Of a stretch of 64,000 nucleotides of DNA, positions 15,872 to 24,413 are shown one piece after another; positions within the stretch are counted from its first letter, which is position 1; every line of letters begins with the position of its first letter. The notes under the pieces are model-generated. The model was not told the origin of the DNA, ran no database searches, and saw nothing but the letters and a program-made list of their open reading frames with translations. The stretch spans positions 1,240,001-1,304,000 of the forward strand of contig NZ_JAIQYZ010000001.1 of the NCBI RefSeq assembly GCF_020164495.1, read 5' to 3'. A program made the position numbers and the translations under genes. This DNA comes from Psychroflexus lacisalsi (GTDB lineage Bacteria > Bacteroidota > Bacteroidia > Flavobacteriales > Flavobacteriaceae).

Positions 15872-17266
15872 TTACTGCCATCCACCACCCAAGCTTCTGT
15901 ACAATTCAACTATGGCATTAAATTTATCTAAACGTGTTCTGCTGACTTCAAGCTCTGTATTTAAAGCATTTTCCTGAGCATTTAAGACTTCAAGATAGTT
16001 GGCCAATCCATTGTTTAATAATTCTTTGGAATCCTCTAAGGCGTTCTGGTAAGCACCATATTCTTTGGTTTTAATATCAATCCTTTGACCAGCATTTTGA
16101 TAATTAAGCATAGCATCAGAAACCTCCCTACTCGCAATTAATAAAGTTCTCTCAAAATTGAGTAAAGCTTGTTCTTTCTCACTTAAGGCAACTTCATATT
16201 CAGTTCGGATTTGTCTTCGGTTGAATATAGGTTGAGTAAGACCACCAATTAAGGTCAGAAATAAAGAATTTGCTGAAATAAAATCTGAAGGCTCCAAACT
16301 TTGCAAACCACCCGTTGCTGAAATTGTAATAGATGGATAAAATCTACTTTTGGCAACGTTTGTTAACTCAAAAGCATTGATCAATTGATATTCTGCAGCA
16401 ATGACATCAGGTCTATTTTCAAGAAGATCTGATGCTACTCCTGTAGTAAGTTCTTGATTAATTTGTTGTGATGAAAACTTACTACGCTCAAAGTCTTGTG
16501 GTGATTGACCTTTCAGGATCGAAAGCGTGTTTTCCAAAAGCTTAATATTGTTTTTCAAATCAAGGAGAAGGGCTTCCGCAGCGTATACCTGAGCTTCAGT
16601 TTGATTCACTGCTACCGATGTAAGATTGCCTGCATCTTTTAAAGCTACACTGGTTTCAAGACTCTTTTTTCGACTTTCCAAGGTCTGCTCAGTAATCGTA
16701 ACTTGCTCATCTAGAGCTAAGATTTGATAGTATCCTGAGGCAATTCTTGAAATCAAATCTGTTTTAACAGCTTTATGTGCGGCTTCAGTTTGCATATATC
16801 TAGCTTGAGCAGCTCTCTTATTACTTCTGATTTTACCCCAGATATCGGCTTCCCAAGAAAGATTTGTGTTCAATTCATATTGATCGATGGAAGAAAAGAA
16901 ACTTCCAAATTGAGAGTTTGGAGCCAATTCTTGATAGGTGTAGCTTCCATTTATGTTTACAGTTGGATAATATCCAGCCTTTCCTTGCTTGTAATATGAG
17001 TTTGCAATGTTAATTTGTTGCAGTGCAATTCTTATATCCTGATTATTTTCGAGAGCTTCATTAATATGGTTCTGAAGAATGGAGTCTGTAAACATCTGTT
17101 TCCAACTTACTTTTGAAACGGGTATAGAATCTTTAGGAAGTTGATCTGTTCTGTAATTAATTGGGTTGATTTCTTCCTCTGGGCGTTCATAGTCTTTGGC
17201 TACAAAACAAGAGTGTAGAGTCAATAAACTTATAATTACGAAAAAGGTTTTAACGATATATTTCAT
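15872..17266 (-). CDS. Outer-membrane efflux lipoprotein (NodT/TolC family)
   Basis: A 464-residue outer-membrane channel of a tripartite RND pump. Lipoprotein signal with lipobox LHSC (Cys20). Two repeated OEP domains of long helices with strands: GYYPTVNINGSYTYQ near residue 95 and FYPSITISATGGLQSL near 310, plus LLENRPDVIAAEYQL, the classic NodT signature, and LTQPIFNRRQIRTEYE. Last gene of the operon gbsR-acrA-acrB-omf; it starts 3 bases after the acrB stop. Confidence 0.93.
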   Translation of the reverse strand: MKYIVKTFFVIISLLTLHSCFVAKDYERPEEEINPINYRTDQLPKDSIPVSKVSWKQMFTDSILQNHINEALENNQDIRIALQQINIANSYYKQGKAGYYPTVNINGSYTYQELAPNSQFGSFFSSIDQYELNTNLSWEADIWGKIRSNKRAAQARYMQTEAAHKAVKTDLISRIASGYYQILALDEQVTITEQTLESRKKSLETSVALKDAGNLTSVAVNQTEAQVYAAEALLLDLKNNIKLLENTLSILKGQSPQDFERSKFSSQQINQELTTGVASDLLENRPDVIAAEYQLINAFELTNVAKSRFYPSITISATGGLQSLEPSDFISANSLFLTLIGGLTQPIFNRRQIRTEYEVALSEKEQALLNFERTLLIASREVSDAMLNYQNAGQRIDIKTKEYGAYQNALEDSKELLNNGLANYLEVLNAQENALNTELEVSRTRLDKFNAIVELYRSLGGGWQ

Positions 17267-17269
17267 AAT

Positions 17270-20200
17270 CTATTCAGATTCTTGTATTTGAGATTGAGAT
17301 TTTTTGATTTGAGCTCTGCTGGATGGGCTTACTTTTTCTTGTAACCATTGGAAAACAACAAAAAGCACTGGAATGACAAATACTCCAATAACAGTCCCAA
17401 CCAGGAGTCCTCCAGCTGCACCAGTACCGATTGAATTATTTCCCTGAGCACCAACACCTGTTGCAAGCACAAGGGGAAGCAATCCTAAAATGAAAGCAAA
17501 AGAAGTCATCAAGATGGGTCTTAATCTTACCTTTGCTCCGTCTAAAGCAGCATCATATATGCTCATGCCATCTTTACGCCGTTGGATCGCAAATTCGACA
17601 ATCAAAATTGCATTTTTGGCGAGTAAACCTACTAGCATGATCAACGCTATTTGAAAATAAATGTTATTTTCCAGACCTGCCAGATTTGTACTCCAGAATG
17701 CTCCAGCAACTCCAATTGGTAATGACAATATAACAGCAAAGGGTAGCATGTAGCTTTCATACTGAGCTGCAAGAAAGAAGTAAACAAAAAGAATACTTAA
17801 AGCAAATATGATGATAGATTGTCCACTAGCTGCAATTTCTTCTCTTGTAATACCAGAAAAAGCAATATCATAATCGTTGCCCAATTGCTGGTCAGCCACT
17901 TTTCTGATTGATGAAATCGCATCACCAGAACTGAAACCTGGAGCAGAACTACCATTTATGGTTACTGCATTATATAGATTGAATCTGTTGACGACTTGCG
18001 GACCATAGGTTCTTTTTAATTCTACAAATTCTGATATCGGTGCTTTTTCTCCTGTGGGTAATTTCAAGAAAATACTATTTAGACTTTGATCATCTTCACG
18101 GTCCTCAGGTAAGGCTTGGACAAATACCCTATATTGTTTTCCAAAATTAGAAAAATTGGTTACGAAAAAGCCACCGATGTAAGATTGAATTGTAGTAAAC
18201 ACTTCATTAACGGATAAACCACTAGCCTTGATCTTTGGGATATTCAATTTTAAATCATACTGTGGGAATTTTGCGCTGAAGGAACTGTTGGCAAATGCCA
18301 CAGAGCTTTCGCCAAATAAACCACCCACAAATTGATTTGCAGTATCATCCAGATCTGAGAATGTACCTGCAGACTTATCTATTAATTGCATTTCAAAACC
18401 ATCGGCAGCTCCATATCCTGGGACACTTGGAGGGGTGAAAAATTGAATTTGAGCGTCTGCTATTGTCGAGGTGACCTGATTTAATTTTCCGACGATAGCT
18501 TCAATTTGAGTTTCATCGGTTTTTCGATCTTCCCAATTTTCAAGGATGATGAATCCTTGTGCGTAAGAACTTCCATTTCCAGAGAAAAAATTTCTACCAG
18601 AGATTAATGAAGCTGTTCTAATACCTTCAATTTTTTGAATCCTATCGTATACTTCCTCAGTAGCATCAAAGGTGCGATCTAAAGATGAGCCTACTGGCAA
18701 TTCCAGATTCATGAATACAACACCTCTGTCTTCAGTTGGGACAAAACCTTTTGGCGTGAGTTCATTCGCAAAATAAATAGCTACACCTGCAACAATCAAA
18801 ATTAAAAGTGTGATCCATTTTTGCCTTACCAGGAACTTTAATGAATGTATATATTTGTTTAGAATGGCATTAAACCCTGCGTTGAAAGCATTATAGAACC
18901 GTTGCAATAAACTGGGTTTGTCTTTTTGTTCTTTGGGCGGTTTCAAAAATAAGGCACATAAAGCTGGACTTAAAGTTAACGCATTGATGGCTGAAATCAC
19001 AATGGCAACAATCAGCGTAACCCCAAACTGTTCGTAAAACACACCCGCGGGCCCTTGAATAAATGTGATCGGAATAAACACAGCTGCCATGACTAAGGTG
19101 ATGGATATAATTGCACCGCTTATTTCGCTCATGGCTGTAATAGACGCTTCTTTGGCATCTTTTGCTCCATCTTCAAGTTTGGCATAGACGGCCTCAACGA
19201 CAACAATTGCATCATCGACTACAATACCTATAGCAAGAAGAAGTGCAAAAAGAGTAAGAAGGTTGATGGAGTATCCAAATAAATTCAGAAAAAAGAAAGT
19301 TCCAATGATAGAAACAGGAACCGCAATCGCTGGAATTAAGGTAGATTTAAGATCTTGTAAGAACAAAAATACAACGAGAAAAACCAATAGAAAAGCCTCG
19401 ATTAAGGTTTCCTGTACTTTGTCGATAGAAGCTGTTAAAAATTCATTGGTATCGTAGTTCACAAGATATTCCACACCTTCCGGAAAGTTTTTCTCTAGGT
19501 CATCCATCTTGTCATAGATGTTTTCAATAATTTCCTGAGCATTGGATCCCGGGGTTTGAAAAATACCAAAGTTAACTCCAGGATAGCCGCTACTTCTTGA
19601 TAAAGCATTGTAGGAAAATGCATCCAGTTCTACCTCTGCAACATCCTTAAGTCTTAAGAATTGGTTGTTGTCAAAAGTCTTAAGAACAATGTTGCCATAT
19701 TCTTCAGACGTTTTATAACGGCCTTTATATGTGATGACATATTCAAAAGCTTTACCTGCATTTTGACCAACAGAACCTGCTGCAGCTTCCTGACTTTGTT
19801 CTCTTATGGCTGCAATGACTTCTGAAGCATTAATATTATAATTTGCCATTTTATCGGGGTCCAGCCATACCCTCATGGAATAATCTTTACCACCAAAGAC
19901 ACTAACGTTTGCAACGCCGTTGATTCGTTGTAATTCAGGTCGAATATTGATATTCAAATAATTTTGAACGTAAGTGTCAGAATAATCCTCATTGGTAGAA
20001 TAAATGGCAGCATAAAGAAGTGCGGAGTTTTGCTGTTTCTCTGTAATAACTCCACTTCTTACAACTTCATCTGGTAAGACAGCATTTGCTCTAGCCACCC
20101 TGTTTTGAACGTTTACAGCTGCTATATCTGCATCATATTGTTGTTCAAAAAAAACTGTAATACTAGCGCTCCCATCATTACTAGCAGAGGAAGTAATATA

Positions 20201-20428
20201 AGTCATTCCTTCCACGCCATTAATTTGTTCTTCAATTGGTATTATGACACTTTCTAGAATTGTTTCTGCATTGGCACCAGGAAAACTCGTTGTCACCTGA
20301 ACCGTCGGAGGAGCAATATCTGGATACTGGGTTACAGGTAATTCTTGAATACCTAATAAACCTAGCATCACTATAATGATAGAAACAACTGTAGATAAAA
20401 CTGGTCTTTTTATAAATGTTTTTAGCAT
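17270..20428 (-). CDS. acrB: RND multidrug efflux transporter (HAE1, AcrB-like)
   Basis: A 1052-residue proton-driven inner-membrane transporter with 12 helices and two large periplasmic loops. The start MLKTFIKRPVLSTVVSI is canonical. The proton relay is intact: Asp405 and Asp406 in GIVVDDAIVV and Lys938 in LLAKNAILIVEFA. PVTQYPDIAPPTVQV and PGSNAQEI are further family blocks. It works with the periplasmic adaptor 5 bases upstream and the lipoprotein channel downstream. Substrates cannot be told from sequence; bile-salt, dye or antibiotic export is typical. Confidence 0.96.
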   Translation of the reverse strand: MLKTFIKRPVLSTVVSIIIVMLGLLGIQELPVTQYPDIAPPTVQVTTSFPGANAETILESVIIPIEEQINGVEGMTYITSSASNDGSASITVFFEQQYDADIAAVNVQNRVARANAVLPDEVVRSGVITEKQQNSALLYAAIYSTNEDYSDTYVQNYLNINIRPELQRINGVANVSVFGGKDYSMRVWLDPDKMANYNINASEVIAAIREQSQEAAAGSVGQNAGKAFEYVITYKGRYKTSEEYGNIVLKTFDNNQFLRLKDVAEVELDAFSYNALSRSSGYPGVNFGIFQTPGSNAQEIIENIYDKMDDLEKNFPEGVEYLVNYDTNEFLTASIDKVQETLIEAFLLVFLVVFLFLQDLKSTLIPAIAVPVSIIGTFFFLNLFGYSINLLTLFALLLAIGIVVDDAIVVVEAVYAKLEDGAKDAKEASITAMSEISGAIISITLVMAAVFIPITFIQGPAGVFYEQFGVTLIVAIVISAINALTLSPALCALFLKPPKEQKDKPSLLQRFYNAFNAGFNAILNKYIHSLKFLVRQKWITLLILIVAGVAIYFANELTPKGFVPTEDRGVVFMNLELPVGSSLDRTFDATEEVYDRIQKIEGIRTASLISGRNFFSGNGSSYAQGFIILENWEDRKTDETQIEAIVGKLNQVTSTIADAQIQFFTPPSVPGYGAADGFEMQLIDKSAGTFSDLDDTANQFVGGLFGESSVAFANSSFSAKFPQYDLKLNIPKIKASGLSVNEVFTTIQSYIGGFFVTNFSNFGKQYRVFVQALPEDREDDQSLNSIFLKLPTGEKAPISEFVELKRTYGPQVVNRFNLYNAVTINGSSAPGFSSGDAISSIRKVADQQLGNDYDIAFSGITREEIAASGQSIIIFALSILFVYFFLAAQYESYMLPFAVILSLPIGVAGAFWSTNLAGLENNIYFQIALIMLVGLLAKNAILIVEFAIQRRKDGMSIYDAALDGAKVRLRPILMTSFAFILGLLPLVLATGVGAQGNNSIGTGAAGGLLVGTVIGVFVIPVLFVVFQWLQEKVSPSSRAQIKKSQSQIQESE

Positions 20429-20433
20429 AATTT

Positions 20434-21552
20434 CTATTTAAAGACTTTATCAAATGAGTTTACGATTGAATCCATCGTAGAGGTTGTCGGAATAATTTTA
20501 TCATTATTCTTAATTTTATTGACACCACTTCCTATTATAATGTCACCTTTACTTATTCCTGACTTAATGACTAAATACGGATCTGCTCTTTCAGCATCTA
20601 TTGCCTTTTCTGTAACAGTAGAATCTAACGCGTTGAATTTGAACACAAATTCCTTTCCTTGTCTAGAAAATGAAGAAATTCTTGGCACAACAGTAGCATC
20701 ATTAATTTTTCTGGGTATTTGAATTTTCCCAGTAAGTCCGTCTTTAAGTGTAGCATCAATATTATCAAACGTTGCACGGAATCTGATAGTTCCAGTTTGT
20801 CTATTTACTTGACTGGATATACTTGTGATTTTGCCTTTAGTAGGGTATTCCTGACCGTTAGGTAAAATCAAAATAAGCTCAGGAAATGATGAAATTAAAT
20901 CGGATTGTTTTTCTGAATTTTGATTAAAATCGTCAACCATATTCAAATAATCCTTTTCATTTAAAGAGAAATAGGCAAAAACTTTATTTGTTTTAACTAC
21001 TCTTGTGAGTGGAAGCATATCAGAAGGATTGATTAACGCACCATCTCTGTAATTTATAGTTCCCACAAATCCATCTACAGGACTTTTGATGTTAGCATAC
21101 TCCACATTGGCAGTGATACTTCTCAAATCGCTTTTAGCCGTTTCAAGTTGAGCTTGAGCTGTTTCCAATTGATTCTGACTCACAATATTTTTATCCACTA
21201 GAGGTTCAAGCTTTTCAACTTCAATTTGCGCTGCGTTTACTCTTGCTTTTGCTGCTGATGCGTCTCCGCTTAAGCTTCTTGTTTCCAGTTTGAATAAAAT
21301 TTCATCTTTCTTCACAGGAGCACCTTCTTCCACTAATACATCAGTAATATATCCAGATACTTTTGCTCTTATATCACTACTTATGATACCCTCTAGTTGT
21401 GTTGGATATTCAGAATAAGTAGTAACGTCTTCAGTTTCTACTTCTATAATAGGAAGTTGTGGAGGAGGAGGTGCTTGTTGAGTTCCCTTCTCTTGGCAAG
21501 CGATTAACAAAATCGCTGATATGGTTATAAGTGTAAATGATTTAATTTTCAT
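20434..21552 (-). CDS. acrA: RND efflux periplasmic adaptor lipoprotein (AcrA-like)
   Basis: A 372-residue membrane-fusion protein with lipobox LIAC at the end of its signal, followed by a Pro-rich linker (APPPPQLPIIEV). The order is beta-barrel, lipoyl half (KVSGYITDVLVEEGAPVKKDEILF), alpha-helical hairpin (VEKLEPLVDKNIVSQNQLETAQAQLE), second lipoyl half (NIKSPVDGFVGTINYRDGALI), then membrane-proximal domain. It bridges AcrB and the outer-membrane channel. It starts 8 bases after the gbsR-type regulator gene. Confidence 0.95.
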   Translation of the reverse strand: MKIKSFTLITISAILLIACQEKGTQQAPPPPQLPIIEVETEDVTTYSEYPTQLEGIISSDIRAKVSGYITDVLVEEGAPVKKDEILFKLETRSLSGDASAAKARVNAAQIEVEKLEPLVDKNIVSQNQLETAQAQLETAKSDLRSITANVEYANIKSPVDGFVGTINYRDGALINPSDMLPLTRVVKTNKVFAYFSLNEKDYLNMVDDFNQNSEKQSDLISSFPELILILPNGQEYPTKGKITSISSQVNRQTGTIRFRATFDNIDATLKDGLTGKIQIPRKINDATVVPRISSFSRQGKEFVFKFNALDSTVTEKAIDAERADPYLVIKSGISKGDIIIGSGVNKIKNNDKIIPTTSTMDSIVNSFDKVFK

Positions 21553-21560
21553 GCTCTAAA

Positions 21561-22037
21561 TTATTGCTCGTTTGTTTGTAACTGTTCAATTGTTGCTTTT
21601 ATGTTTTTTTCTTCACTTTCAAGGTGATTTTTAAAAATTCCAACACGGGTCTTATTGAAATCCTGATCTTTCTTATAACATATGATCTTGCGAAGCATTG
21701 TTATTTCTCTTTGAATTTTTTCTAAATGTAATTCAAGTGTTTTTTTTAGATAATCTTGGTTTGTTTTGAAATAACGCTTTCTCTTATCGTTTTTAAAATA
21801 GAAATCGACGCGCCCCTCTTCAATTAAAAAGTTGAGTTGATTTGAGACTGAACTTTTACTTGCAGAAGTAATGTTTATTATTTCCTCAAACGTAAGGGAC
21901 TCTACTTCAGATAAAATTAAATTTGAGTATATCCTCGATGCTAAAGGTGGCAATTCATGCTCTTCTTCAAAATGCTCGCTCAATTCTTTAATGAGTTTTA
22001 CATTATAGGATAACAAATCATCATCTGGGTATTTCAT
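21561..22037 (-). CDS. GbsR/MarR-type transcriptional regulator of the efflux operon
   Basis: A 158-residue winged-helix regulator. The N-terminal half has the GbsR pattern HELPPLASRIYSNLILSEVESLTFEEI, then the recognition helix ITSASKSSVSNQLNFLIEEGRVDFY with basic wing KNDKRKRYFK, and the C-terminal half is a long coiled coil. Flavobacterial RND operons commonly carry this gene first. It is read from a promoter that contains a 30-bp palindrome, the probable site of self-repression. The -7 box ends only five bases before the ATG, so the mRNA may be leaderless. Confidence 0.88.
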   Translation of the reverse strand: MKYPDDDLLSYNVKLIKELSEHFEEEHELPPLASRIYSNLILSEVESLTFEEIINITSASKSSVSNQLNFLIEEGRVDFYFKNDKRKRYFKTNQDYLKKTLELHLEKIQREITMLRKIICYKKDQDFNKTRVGIFKNHLESEEKNIKATIEQLQTNEQ

Positions 22038-22041
22038 CGGG

Positions 22042-22049
22042 CAAATGTA
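22042..22049 (-). promoter_or_regulatory. -7 box of the efflux operon
   Basis: TACATTTG on the minus strand, exact consensus. A TTG at 22065-22067 lies 15 bases upstream within the loop of the palindrome. The box ends five bases from the regulator ATG at 22037, implying a transcript that starts at or next to the start codon. Confidence 0.65.
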
Positions 22050-22079
22050 ATTTTAGTTCGGCTTCAACCGAACTAAAAT
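22050..22079. promoter_or_regulatory. 30-bp palindromic operator for the GbsR-type regulator
   Basis: Perfect 12-base arms ATTTTAGTTCGG and CCGAACTAAAAT separated by six bases. It abuts the -7 box and covers the spacer and -33 region of the efflux promoter, so a bound dimer would block RNA polymerase. The palindrome is seen directly; the binding protein is inferred from position. Confidence 0.75.
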
Positions 22080-22388
22080 CGCATAAATTAATGTTAACAA
22101 TAGCATCCAAAAATGCAATTATGGTACTTCAATGAATTCCCTCATTAGATTTTTAAATTCAAATACAAATTATTTTTTTAAATGTTCACTAAAAGTTGCC
22201 TTACACAATAGAAACAATTGTACTTAGTGAGTAAATTCAAATAAATGAAGTGGTTAGCCAGTTTGATTGTCTATTTTTAAACTCTTGAAATTTATTAGAT
22301 TTTTAACTTGAAAGAAATAACATAGATAGCTTCAAAAGTATTGATTATATTGAATTTAATTAACAAAAAATTATAACGTATATTAATA
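22080..22388. other. AT-rich divergent intergenic region, no gene seen
   Basis: About 310 bases between the efflux palindrome and the fasciclin promoter. I see no credible ORF, tRNA or riboswitch. It holds a 13-base direct repeat ATTAGATTTTTAA (22144-22156 and 22294-22306) and a loose inverted pair TCACTAA ... TTAGTGA about 35 bases apart. In DNA this AT-rich either could be chance. Confidence 0.5.
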
Positions 22389-22415
22389 TTGTTCAGTGTT
22401 TTTAGAATATTTTTG
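22389..22415 (+). promoter_or_regulatory. Promoter of the fasciclin gene
   Basis: TTG at 22389-22391, 16 bases, TATTTTTG at 22408-22415 (exact -7 box). The ATG chosen for the gene (22440) lies 25 bases downstream; an earlier in-frame ATG at 22389 overlaps the promoter itself and is rejected. Confidence 0.7.
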
Positions 22416-22439
22416 AACAAACAAACAAATAGAATTACT

Positions 22440-23033
22440 ATGAAAAAATTATTTTTAAGTCTAAGCGTAATCGCTATGATTGCTTTTACTTCATGTAAAA
22501 ACAATGAAAGTAAAGAAAAAGAAACTGAACAAGAAGAAACTACAATGGAAGCTGATACTTCTGCAGATGAAGCAATGGAGGAGCAAAAAACTATTGTCGG
22601 AGTTGCCTCTGGAAATGATGATTTCAGTACGCTAGTAACTGCTGTAAAAGCTGCAGGTCTAGTAGAAACTCTTAGCAGTGAAGGTCCATTTACTGTATTC
22701 GCTCCTACTAACGATGCATTTGCAAAATTACCAGAAGGTACAGTAGCATCTCTTTTAGAAGCAGACAGCAAAGATGCATTGACTGGAATTTTAACCTATC
22801 ATGTTGTTTCTGGTAAGTTTTTGGCAGCAGATGTAGTAGCTGCTATCAATGATAATGAAGGTAGCTTTACAATTCCTACAGTACAAGGTGAAGAATTAAC
22901 AGCAAGTCTAGATGGTGAAAATGTCATTTTAACTGATGCTAATGGTAATACTTCTACTATTGTAATTACAGATGTTGACGCTTCTAACGGAGTAATACAT
23001 GCTATTGATACTGTAGTGATGCCAAAATCATAA
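22440..23033 (+). CDS. Fasciclin (FAS1) domain lipoprotein
   Basis: A 197-residue envelope lipoprotein: signal MKKLFLSLSVIAMIAFTSC with lipobox FTSC, then a very acidic linker rich in Glu and Lys (about 20-45), then a single FAS1 domain. The domain shows the H1 box FTVFAPTNDAFAKLP, the middle YHVVSGKF and the H2 box NGVIHAIDTVVMPK. FAS1 proteins mediate adhesion or matrix contact. The gene is monocistronic, with its own promoter and a strong terminator. Confidence 0.93.
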   Translation: MKKLFLSLSVIAMIAFTSCKNNESKEKETEQEETTMEADTSADEAMEEQKTIVGVASGNDDFSTLVTAVKAAGLVETLSSEGPFTVFAPTNDAFAKLPEGTVASLLEADSKDALTGILTYHVVSGKFLAADVVAAINDNEGSFTIPTVQGEELTASLDGENVILTDANGNTSTIVITDVDASNGVIHAIDTVVMPKS

Positions 23034-23057
23034 GTAATAAAACTTAGTTTTATAATT

Positions 23058-23088
23058 AAAACCCTTCATTTTTGAAGGGTTTTTTTTG
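23058..23088 (+). terminator. Rho-independent terminator after the fasciclin gene
   Basis: ACCCTTCA, loop TTTT, TGAAGGGT, then eight T; preceding A-run extends the stem. Confidence 0.93.
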
Positions 23089-23195
23089 TTTTAACAAGAG
23101 AAATTTATACAAATATTTTGGATGATTAATTAATCATTTTTACTTTAATAATCAAGCAAGAAAAAGTAAAGATATTTATACTTTAAATTTCACTA

Positions 23196-23633
23196 ATGTC
23201 AATATCACAACCTATTAATATTACTGCAGATGCTGTAATATTTTCAAGAGAGAACCAAGAGTTGAATTTGTTATTAATTAAAAGAAAAAATAAACCCTTT
23301 AAAAATCACTGGGCACTGCCAGGTGGTTTTGTTGATGCGGATGAGCTTGTTGTTAAAGCATGTCAAAGAGAATTGAAAGAAGAAACCCATTTAGAGTTGA
23401 ACTCGGATCAATTAAAATTTTTGGGTTATTATGATAAACAAGATCGAGACCCTAGAAGCAGAACGATTGCTTTTGCATTCCTAGCAGTTATTGATAATAA
23501 TACTAAAGTAAAAGCTGATGATGATGCTGTTGAAGCTCAGTGGTTTAATCTTCAAAATTTACCTGAATTAGCTTTTGATCATTTAGAAGTAATAAATGAT
23601 GCTCAAAAAATCTATCAAACTAAGATTCTATAA
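23196..23633 (+). CDS. Nudix hydrolase
   Basis: A 145-residue Nudix pyrophosphohydrolase, probably acting on ADP-ribose, NADH-type or oxidised nucleotides. The Nudix box is GFVDADE, seven residues, RELKEETHL: it follows G-x5-E-x7-REU-x-EE-x-G-U except that the final glycine is His. The metal-binding glutamates are intact. HWALPGG precedes the box as in ADP-ribose pyrophosphatase relatives, some of which are joined to a regulator domain (NrtR); none is present here. It overlaps no neighbour and is followed after 2 bases by a thioesterase. Confidence 0.88.
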   Translation: MSISQPINITADAVIFSRENQELNLLLIKRKNKPFKNHWALPGGFVDADELVVKACQRELKEETHLELNSDQLKFLGYYDKQDRDPRSRTIAFAFLAVIDNNTKVKADDDAVEAQWFNLQNLPELAFDHLEVINDAQKIYQTKIL

Positions 23634-23635
23634 TT

Positions 23636-24034
23636 ATGAGATTTCACACAAGAAAATGGATAAAACCTGAAGATTTAAATCCCAACGGAACTTTGTTTGG
23701 CGGTAAACTCCTGGCTTGGATAGACGAGGAAGCAGCATTGTACTCAATCATTCAATTGGAAAATCAAAAGACAGTTACCAAATATATGAGTGAAATTGAT
23801 TTCAAAAGCTCTGCTCAACAAGGTGACATTGTAGAAATAGGAATTGAAGTCGTAAAATTCGGTAATGCTTCGCTTACTTTAAAATGCGAAGTCAGAAATA
23901 AAATGACAAGGAAAACCATCATTATCGTTGATAAGATAATAATGGTAAGTTTAGATCAAGATGGTAATTCAAAGCCTCATGGAAAAACTAAAGTTGAATT
24001 CGTCAAAGATAGATTGAATGATGACGAGTATTAA
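23636..24034 (+). CDS. Hotdog-fold acyl-CoA thioesterase (YciA/BACH-like)
   Basis: A 132-residue hotdog thioesterase that cleaves acyl-CoA to free acid and CoA. The catalytic block NPNGTLFGGKLLAWIDEEAA holds the conserved Asn and the Asp of the helix; VTKYMSEIDFKSSAQQGDIVE is the second family block. It starts 2 bases after the Nudix stop, so they share an mRNA. Its stop lies one base from the stop of the converging DUF3817 gene, leaving no space for a terminator. Confidence 0.88.
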   Translation: MRFHTRKWIKPEDLNPNGTLFGGKLLAWIDEEAALYSIIQLENQKTVTKYMSEIDFKSSAQQGDIVEIGIEVVKFGNASLTLKCEVRNKMTRKTIIIVDKIIMVSLDQDGNSKPHGKTKVEFVKDRLNDDEY

Positions 24035-24035
24035 G

Positions 24036-24326
24036 TTAAGGCAAGTATCTACGCTCAACTACAAATGGACCAAAAGGTAAAATTGAACTCAGAAACACGA
24101 TAAACAGGACCTTTACCGACCAGTTAAGCTTCTCAAACATCCAATAACCGCCAATAAGATATAGTATAAAAAGAATACCATGGGCCATGCCTACAATTCT
24201 TACGTATTCTGGTAAATCCCAAATGTATTTTAGAGGCATAGCTATTAAAAGAAGCAACAAAAAAGAGATGGCTTCTAAGATACTCACCCATCTAAAGATC
24301 TTAACGGAAGTGTCGTTTTGTGACAT
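24036..24326 (-). CDS. DUF3817 integral membrane protein
   Basis: A 96-residue membrane protein with three predicted helices: FRWVSILEAISFLLLLLIAM, YVRIVGMAHGILFILYLIG and VLFIVFLSSILPFG. The end PFGPFVVERRYLP is the DUF3817 hallmark. An in-frame ATG at 24404 would add 26 residues, but an exact -7 box (24341-24348) lies inside that extension, so the start at 24326 is preferred. Function unknown; some relatives sit near mevalonate or transport genes. Confidence 0.85.
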   Translation of the reverse strand: MSQNDTSVKIFRWVSILEAISFLLLLLIAMPLKYIWDLPEYVRIVGMAHGILFILYLIGGYWMFEKLNWSVKVLFIVFLSSILPFGPFVVERRYLP

Positions 24327-24340
24327 TATATTTTTTACAT

Positions 24341-24348
24341 CAAAAGTA
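24341..24348 (-). promoter_or_regulatory. -7 box for the DUF3817 gene
   Basis: TACTTTTG on the minus strand, exact TAnnTTTG, 15 bases upstream of the chosen ATG. Confidence 0.6.
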
Positions 24349-24413
24349 AGCTTTACAATACTTAAGCCTGGTAATTTTTGTATTTTGCAGGTAAATTTTA
24401 ACAATCTTAGTGA

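Noticed and set aside
22144-22306. 13-base direct repeat ATTAGATTTTTAA in the long intergenic region
   Set aside because: Pure AT sequence in an AT-rich region; likely chance.
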